Part shown: in pieces, positions 58,363 through 64,000 of the stretch
How positions within the stretch are numbered: the stretch's first letter is position 1
Layout of the letters: every line of letters starts with the position of its first letter
Source of the DNA: Takakia lepidozioides
Taxonomy: Eukaryota > Streptophyta > Takakiopsida > Takakiales > Takakiaceae
Assembly (NCBI GenBank): GCA_030704615.1
Contig: CM060731.1
Coordinates: forward strand, 26,350,001-26,414,000
Reading direction: 5' to 3'
Length of the DNA stretch: 64,000 nt
Made by a program: the position numbers and the translations under genes
The notes under the pieces: model-generated
Database searches by the model: none
The model's input: the letters and a program-made list of their open reading frames with translations, nothing else
What the model was told of the DNA's origin: nothing

Positions 58363-58752
58363 TGTCACGGACATAGCCCAGAAGTACTTACCAGGAGTAA
58401 ATACCAGAAGTTACCAAGTTACCAAGTTATCATGTTACCAAAAGTTACCATGATTTACCATTACTTATCAAGTTACCGGGAGTTTATCAAATTACCAAGA
58501 GTAACTTGGGAAACTGCTCAGGAAGCTTGCTTTGGAGGAAACTTCTCCATCAAGATACCTCATTTGTTTAAGGAAGCTTCTCCATCAAGAAACCTTTGTT
58601 TGATCTTGGAAACTTCTCCAACAAGAAACCTCCATAGGGAAAGCTTCTTAGAGAAGCTTCTTAGTAGCCAGTATATATAGGAGGCGAGATTAAACACTCT
58701 TTAGTCTCGCCAACACCAGTTCAAGCTAAATCGAGATATCTCTGTAGAAACA
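58363..58752 (+). repeat. LTR of the Tcn1/Sushi-like chromovirus
   Basis: Starts TGTCACGGACATAGCC and is proposed to end ..AGAAACA. TATA-like GTATATATAGG at about 58671. GAAACTTCTCCA/AAGCTTCTCC repeats fill the U3. Protease coding follows immediately, so the PBS and gag were deleted. Confidence 0.6.
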
Positions 58753-58756
58753 CTTT

Positions 58757-61452
58757 TGGACTCAGGGGCTTCAACATGTTTTATTGACAAAAACTTTGCG
58801 AAACAACACAATTTAACGCTCGTAAAGAAGAAACTCTCGGCCCCCGTTGAAGTCATCGGTGGACGACCATTAGCATCAGAAAATGTTGACCATGAAACTC
58901 GACCACTTGAAGTGAAGCTTGAAGATCAAGCATCACATATTGTTTTCAACATCATCCAGTCTCCAACGAATCCTGTGATCTTTGGACTTCCCTGGTTCGT
59001 ACTTCACAATCCTGACATCGACTAGCGATCGCGAAAAATTTCTGCAAGACAAAAATGTAGAAATATCAAAGGTATTCAACCCCTATTCCTCGGAGCTAGA
59101 GCTTTCATGAGAGCTACAAAAAATGATGCGGCATTTGCACTTTATGCGACTCCAATAGAGACCACAACAGACAAAGATACTTCGACATTATCCACTCAAT
59201 ATCAAGATTTCAAGGATGTCTTCGAGAAGCAAAATGCAGACATATTGTCAGAACATCAACTTTATGACTGTGCAATTGAGTTACAAGAAGGAGCCCAACC
59301 ACTATTCAGCCCAATCTATAGCTTATCCCAGACGGAGTTGGCTGCATTACGTGAGTACAATGAAGAAAATTTGTTGAAGAACTTCATTCGACATTCAAAA
59401 TCACCTACGGGGGCGCCTATCTTGTTAGTGAAAAAAAAAAACGGATCATTACGCATGTGGTAGACTATCGCGGTCTCAACAAAGTCACAATTAAGAATCG
59501 TTATCCGTTGCCGTTGATTTATGGGCTTCTCGACCAACTGGGACGAGCGAAGATTTTCACCAAAATTGACTCGAGATGAGCTTATAACCTTGTACGGATA
59601 AAAGAATGAGACGAATGGAAGACAACTTTTTGAACAAAGTATGTACATTTTGAGTACAGTGTTATGTCTTTCAGTCTTACAAATGCTCCAACAATTTTCC
59701 AATATATGATGAATGACATCTTTCGAGAATTTTTAGATGACTTTGTAGTCATCTATTTGGACGACATTTTGATATTTTCATAGAATGAAGAAGAAAATGG
59801 CCGCCATGTACGCCTTGTCCTTGATAAATTAAGAGAAAAAAAGACTATATGCCAAGTTGGAAAAATGTCTTTTCCATCAATCTGAGGTCGAATTTCTGGG
59901 CTACATTATTTCCGACAAATGCGTCTTTATGGATCAGAAGAAAATACAAATTGTCATCGAGTGGATTAAACCAACTTCGGTCCGAGATGTACAATGTTTT
60001 CTGGGATTCACAAATTTCTTTAGAATCTTCATCAATGACTACTCCAAAATTGCTGCACCATTAACTCACAGGGAAGGTCAAATTTGTATGGGACGAGAAG
60101 GTTGACCAAGCATTTGAAAGGCTGAAGCAGACATTTACAACGGCTCCAATATTGGTACATGCAGACCTATCTAAACCATTCTTTTTGGAAGCAGATACAT
60201 CGGATTTTGTACTTGACGCGATACTCTCTTAATACGGTACAGATAGCCGACTTCACTCTGTTGGTTTTCGTTCTCGCAAATTTTCCGCTGCGGAGATCAA
60301 TTATGAAATCCATGACAAAGAACTTTTAGCGATTATCGATGCTTTTGAAGAGTGGCGTTATCTATTGGAGGGAGCTAAACATCAGGTCACTATCTATCAC
60401 AAAAACCTCGAGTATTTTATGAGTGCTCGTGTTTTGAATCGACGTCAAGCAAGATGGAGTATGCTACTAGCAAGGTTTAATTTTGTTATTACCTACTGTC
60501 CCGGACATCTTTAAGGAAAACCAGATGCTCTTTCTCGACGATCGTATCTTACACCAAAAGAAAATGATGCAGCTTTTGACCAACAGAAATCCATCATCTT
60601 GAAACCAGCAAATCTCCAATTGAATATGCTATCCATGTCCACTTATGATGATGTAGAGATCAGAAAGGAGATTCAGGAAGCACTGAAGAGCGACAAATTT
60701 GTTACGACACTACGAAGTCAACTAAATCGACCTCGAGACAATCCACATGTTACAAACGACTTCGAATTCAAAGATGACTTACTTTATTTCAAAGGACTTC
60801 TCTATGTACCTCCAGGGCCTACACGACTACGAATTCTTCAAACATGTCATGATCTTCCGGCTGCAGGACATTTCGGCTTCAACAAAACAATGGAATTGAT
60901 ATCCAGGGACTATTGGTGGCCGCAGATGTGGAAACTCGTTAAATAATTTATAAAATCTTGCGACACGTGTGCTAGAGCAAATGGACCACGACATCAACCT
61001 TACGGCCATCTTCAACCATTACTCATTCCCACGGGCCCATGGTCGTCCGTGTCTATGGACTTTATTACGGACATTCCAATTTTCAAGACCACCGATTCAA
61101 TCCTTGTTATTGTAGATCGTTTTACGAAGATGACACATTTCATTCCATGTAATAAGACGGTTACCGGCGAGGAAACTGCAAGACTCTTCCTCAATAATAT
61201 CTACCGCATTCATGGACTCCCGAAGGACATCGTATCTGATCGAGGACCACAGTTCATATCAAATTTCTGGAGGGGATTATTTCACATATTGGATACTAAG
61301 ATCAATCTCTGTATAGCTAATCATCCACAGACTGATGGTCAAACCGAACGCGTAAACCAGATTTTGGAGCAGTATCTTCGCTGTACGATAAATTATCACC
61401 AAGATAATTGGACGGACCTTCTGTCATTGGCTGACTTTACCTACAACAACAC
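58757..61452 (+). pseudogene. pol: Chromovirus pol: protease, RT, RNase H, integrase (many stops)
   Basis: In order: LDSGASTCFID (retropepsin), YDCAIELQEGAQPLF, HSKSPTGAPILLVKKKNGSL, then RT (VVDYRGLNKVT; the YLDD box [11 protein letters not shown] near 59745), GYIISDKCVFMDQKK, RNase H ([17 protein letters not shown]), the HHCC finger (HDLPAAGHFGF..CDTCARA), and integrase D,D,E ([25 protein letters not shown]). Sequence style is that of Tcn1/Sushi-like chromoviruses, known in fungi, fish and seedless plants. Several stops and frame changes (59023, 59461, 59781, 60231, 60943). The integrase is cut at 61452 by a hAT element. Confidence 0.88.
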
Positions 61453-61659
61453 CAGGGTTGCACACGTCAGTGACGTCACGTCACGTCGGACCTGACGCTG
61501 ACGCGACCAACGTCACGTCAGTTTTGCCGAAAAATCAGTAAAACATGAGTTAGGTGAAAAATATGTCACGTAGATGGACACTCTGTATTCCAAGCGACAC
61601 TTTGGCAAGTGAATGAATTGTTTTATAAATTACTCCATCCGCCAATATTTGAGGTCATT

Positions 61660-62240
61660 TTAAAATTGGTGCGACCTCCAAATGGTGGTGGTCGCAGAAT
61701 TTATCTTATTTTTTAATAGTTGTGACCACCAGCAGAAGGGTTGTCGCAGCATTTTTTGTTTTAAAAAAAATTGATGTGACCACTAGCAGGGGTGGTCGCA
61801 TTTTTTTCTTTTCTTAAACAGTTGCGACCACCGCTATTAGTGGTCGCACAATTTTTATTTTATTTGTAATAGGTGCGACCACCATCAGGGGGGTGGTCGC
61901 AACATTTTTCTATTTTTTAATATCTGCGACCACCAGCATGGGGATGGTCGCAACATTTTTCTTTTTTTTTAATGAGTGCGACCACCAACAAGAGGGTGGT
62001 CGCAGATTTTTTATTTATTTATTTATTTATTTTTGAATAATCTCTATGACCACGAGCATAGAGGTGGTCGCAACATTTTTCTTTTTTTAAATAGATGCGA
62101 CCACCAGCAGGGGGATGGTCGCAACAATTTTCTGTTTTTTAATATCTGCGAACACCAACATGAGGGTGGTCGCAGCAGTTTTTTTTTTAAAAATAACATG
62201 CAACTTCTTTGTGCGACCTGGAGCGGTCGCAACATTGGAT
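61660..62240. repeat. hAT subterminal GCGACCACC repeats
   Basis: About nine units of GTGCGACCACC, a few bases, then GGTGGTCGCA, separated by T-rich ATTTTTCTTTTTTTAA spacers; period about 60 bp. Each can form a hairpin. Such subterminal motifs are typical transposase-binding sites in hAT elements. Confidence 0.85.
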
Positions 62241-62599
62241 TCTGATTCGTCGAGCGTATGAGGCTTGGAGGCTGGAGGGTATATAAGGTGGTCTCAATGC
62301 CCCTCACTTCTTTTGTGGCAAACACTTTTTGTGGCAAGTGAATATTCTCTATTCCTTGAGCAAGAGTGTAAGCCCAAGAGGAGAGTGCGGACCGTTTGCT
62401 GTTGTGGCTTCCACCAGAGCCACTGCAGCAAATTATCGAAAAGCACAATACTACATGGTGCATTGATCTACTTGGATTGATGCCGTAGTGTTGGGCCATC
62501 ACATTCTGTTCTAATTTATATTGTTCTTGACAAATCTACCAAGTACACTAGTGTTCTTCGTTCAACCTTAAGTCTGTGGTTAGGGTTTTGGGTGTGAGG

Positions 62600-64000
62600 A
62601 TGAGGGAGGAGTGGATCCCTTGGTTCACCGTAGTCCCGCACAAAAAAGACGGTATTCATTGCAATCTATGTGCATTAAAGCTGGCGGATCGCATGTTATA
62701 TCACCTCGGCTATAGAGATGGGAAGAATGCAGGGGTTAGTTTGTGCCCAAAAGCCTCAATGCGAATGAAAGCCCACTTTGCCCAATGTAGAGGCAATATC
62801 CCACCGTCTCTTGATGTGGCCGCGGCTTCTGAGCCAAACACTCCAGGCTCGAATCAAAATGTCCCTCAGAGTTGTACCCATGGGGATTCTTGCGAGGCGT
62901 CTGCTGTTCGTGGAGAAGCCGGTGGGTCAGGAGCAACACCCTATTGTACGCCAGCACTTGTACGGACCAGACCATTGAGGCAACAATCAATGCAAGAAGG
63001 GTTAAATTTGTCGCACAGGAGGACTTTGGATAAGAAGTGGACCCAATTTTTCTACGAGGCCAATATTCCGTTCAATGTCTCAAGGCTTTCTGCGTTTGTG
63101 GCTGCTGTCAAAGCCACGTCCGATTCCAAGTCCACATACACACCTCCGAGTTATCGCGATCTCCGCACAGGATTGCTAGAAGAGGCTATGTCTGACCTCA
63201 CCCAAAAGGTGAATGAAAAGACAAGTGATTCTCTCCGGAAATATGGAAGCACTATATGTGCGGACGGTTGGAGTTCTGTTACTAATCGACCACTGTTCAA
63301 TGTCATGCTGGTCTGTCCTGCGGGAGAACAATTTTTGGGATCCGTTGATACAAGTGGGAAGAGAAAAGATGCACATTATCAAGCAGGGTTGTTGACGAGT
63401 TTCATCGATAAAATTGGAGCTGGTAAAATTGTCCAAGTGTGCACGGACAATGCATCTAACATGGTTAATATGGCTGATATTTTGATGGTACGATATCCCC
63501 ATCTATATTACTAAGGGTATGCTGCTCATATCTTTGATCTCCTTTTGGAGGATTGGGGAAAATAATCGTGGATGAAACAACTAGTAAAAAGGGCAAAGTC
63601 GGTTGTGACGTTCATTCGTACACATCACATCCCTCTGGCATTGTTTAGAAAGCATGAACCCAAATACAGCCTTAGGAACCCGGGTGAAACCCGCTTTGCC
63701 ACAAAAATTTTGATGGTGGATCGACTGGTGACTGTGAGGGCAGGTCTGGAGCAGGTGATCATTGACCCTCAATGGGATGCGTATGTAGGCACCTTACGCG
63801 ACTCTCGTAAGTCCAAGTCTTTGAAAAAAAATCGGAGGGTCCGCGCAATCATTCACTCCGACGATTTTTGGGCGAAATGTGCAAATTTTATGTATGTCGT
63901 GCGCATACATATCGCTACACAACTACATCGCTGTCCAAACCACACCACACATATATGCACAATAAAGTAGTCTAGCACAATGATAACCAAACTAGATAAG
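62600..64000 (+). pseudogene. hAT transposase (BED finger, DUF659), 5' part
   Basis: First ATG at 62600. Zf-BED-like WIPWFTVVPHKKDGIHCNLCALKL..HFAQC (C..C..H..C pattern). DUF659 from about residue 135 (NIPFNVSRLSAFVAAV, CADGWSSVTNRPLFNVMLV, IVQVCTDNASNMV). TAA at 63512-63514 interrupts it. Homology then continues in another frame (HIFDLLLEDWGK, FIRTHHIPLALFRKH, LRNPGETRFATK, DFWAKCANF), the usual hAT core. The Dimer_Tnp_hAT C-terminus lies beyond the window. Confidence 0.85.

Larger units (their letters stand above)
61453..64000 (+). mobile_element. hAT element, 5' part (runs off right edge)
   Basis: Begins CAGGGTTGCACACGTCAG, a hAT-style TIR, exactly where the integrase frame is broken. The 8 bp before it (61445-61452) is the expected target duplication, but the right end is outside the window. 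It contains subterminal palindromes and a BED/DUF659 transposase. Confidence 0.8.

Overview
The window is nuclear DNA of a land plant. It holds one ordinary host gene, a five-exon NPF/POT (NRT1/PTR family) transporter at 46.6-50.1 kb, set in densely nested transposons. A piggyBac element, a Tcn1/Sushi-like chromovirus and large SWIM-finger Mutator-like elements together suggest a seedless plant (fern, lycophyte or bryophyte) rather than a flowering plant. That placement is inference.

From 1 to 44.4 kb the sequence is a stack of nested elements. I name four large DNA transposons E1-E4. A complete E1-E3-type element carries two divergent genes that point outward to the ends: (a) a Mutator-like transposase of about 1,100 aa, with an N-terminal Cys-rich region, a DDE-like core and a C-terminal SWIM zinc finger; and (b) a gene of about 1,200 aa and about 11 exons, with an N-terminal ParB/sulfiredoxin-like motif (VWDGNHRLLAWM), a helical middle, a charged linker, and a C-terminal permuted beta-class amino-methyltransferase-like domain in which the catalytic DPPY is replaced by DIPD. 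Each element also carries its own private family of short palindromes in introns and non-coding DNA.

Nesting order: a Ty3/gypsy element (1-5026, minus strand, running off the left edge) sits in the E2 transposase. E1 (about 7329-20920, TIR starting GG..TGCTATTTCATGAGC) also sits in the E2 transposase, splitting it into 20921-21848 and 5027-7328. The right end of E2 (about 29464) cuts the methyltransferase-like gene of E3 (about 29465-44390). E4 (33921-38507), an internally deleted relative, sits in an intron of that same E3 gene with a direct repeat of about 10 bp.

From 44.4 to 64 kb: a LINE 3' remnant (44.4-45.9); the NPF gene (minus strand); a complete piggyBac element with TTAA duplications (51144-55741) that also contains four 52-nt tRNA-like folds; an LTR with an initiator-Met primer-binding site (56.0-56.7) joined to a gag in the opposite orientation; scrambled pieces of a Tcn1/Sushi-like chromovirus (57.7-61.45); and the 5' part of a hAT element with a BED/DUF659 transposase (61453 to the right edge) inserted in the chromovirus integrase.

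Nearly all transposon genes carry stops or frameshifts. Where a paralogue shows the ancestral codon, the stops look mostly like C-to-T (or G-to-A) transitions, as expected of DNA silenced by cytosine methylation. Exon boundaries given here are my own GT..AG assignments, checked for phase consistency and, where possible, between element copies.
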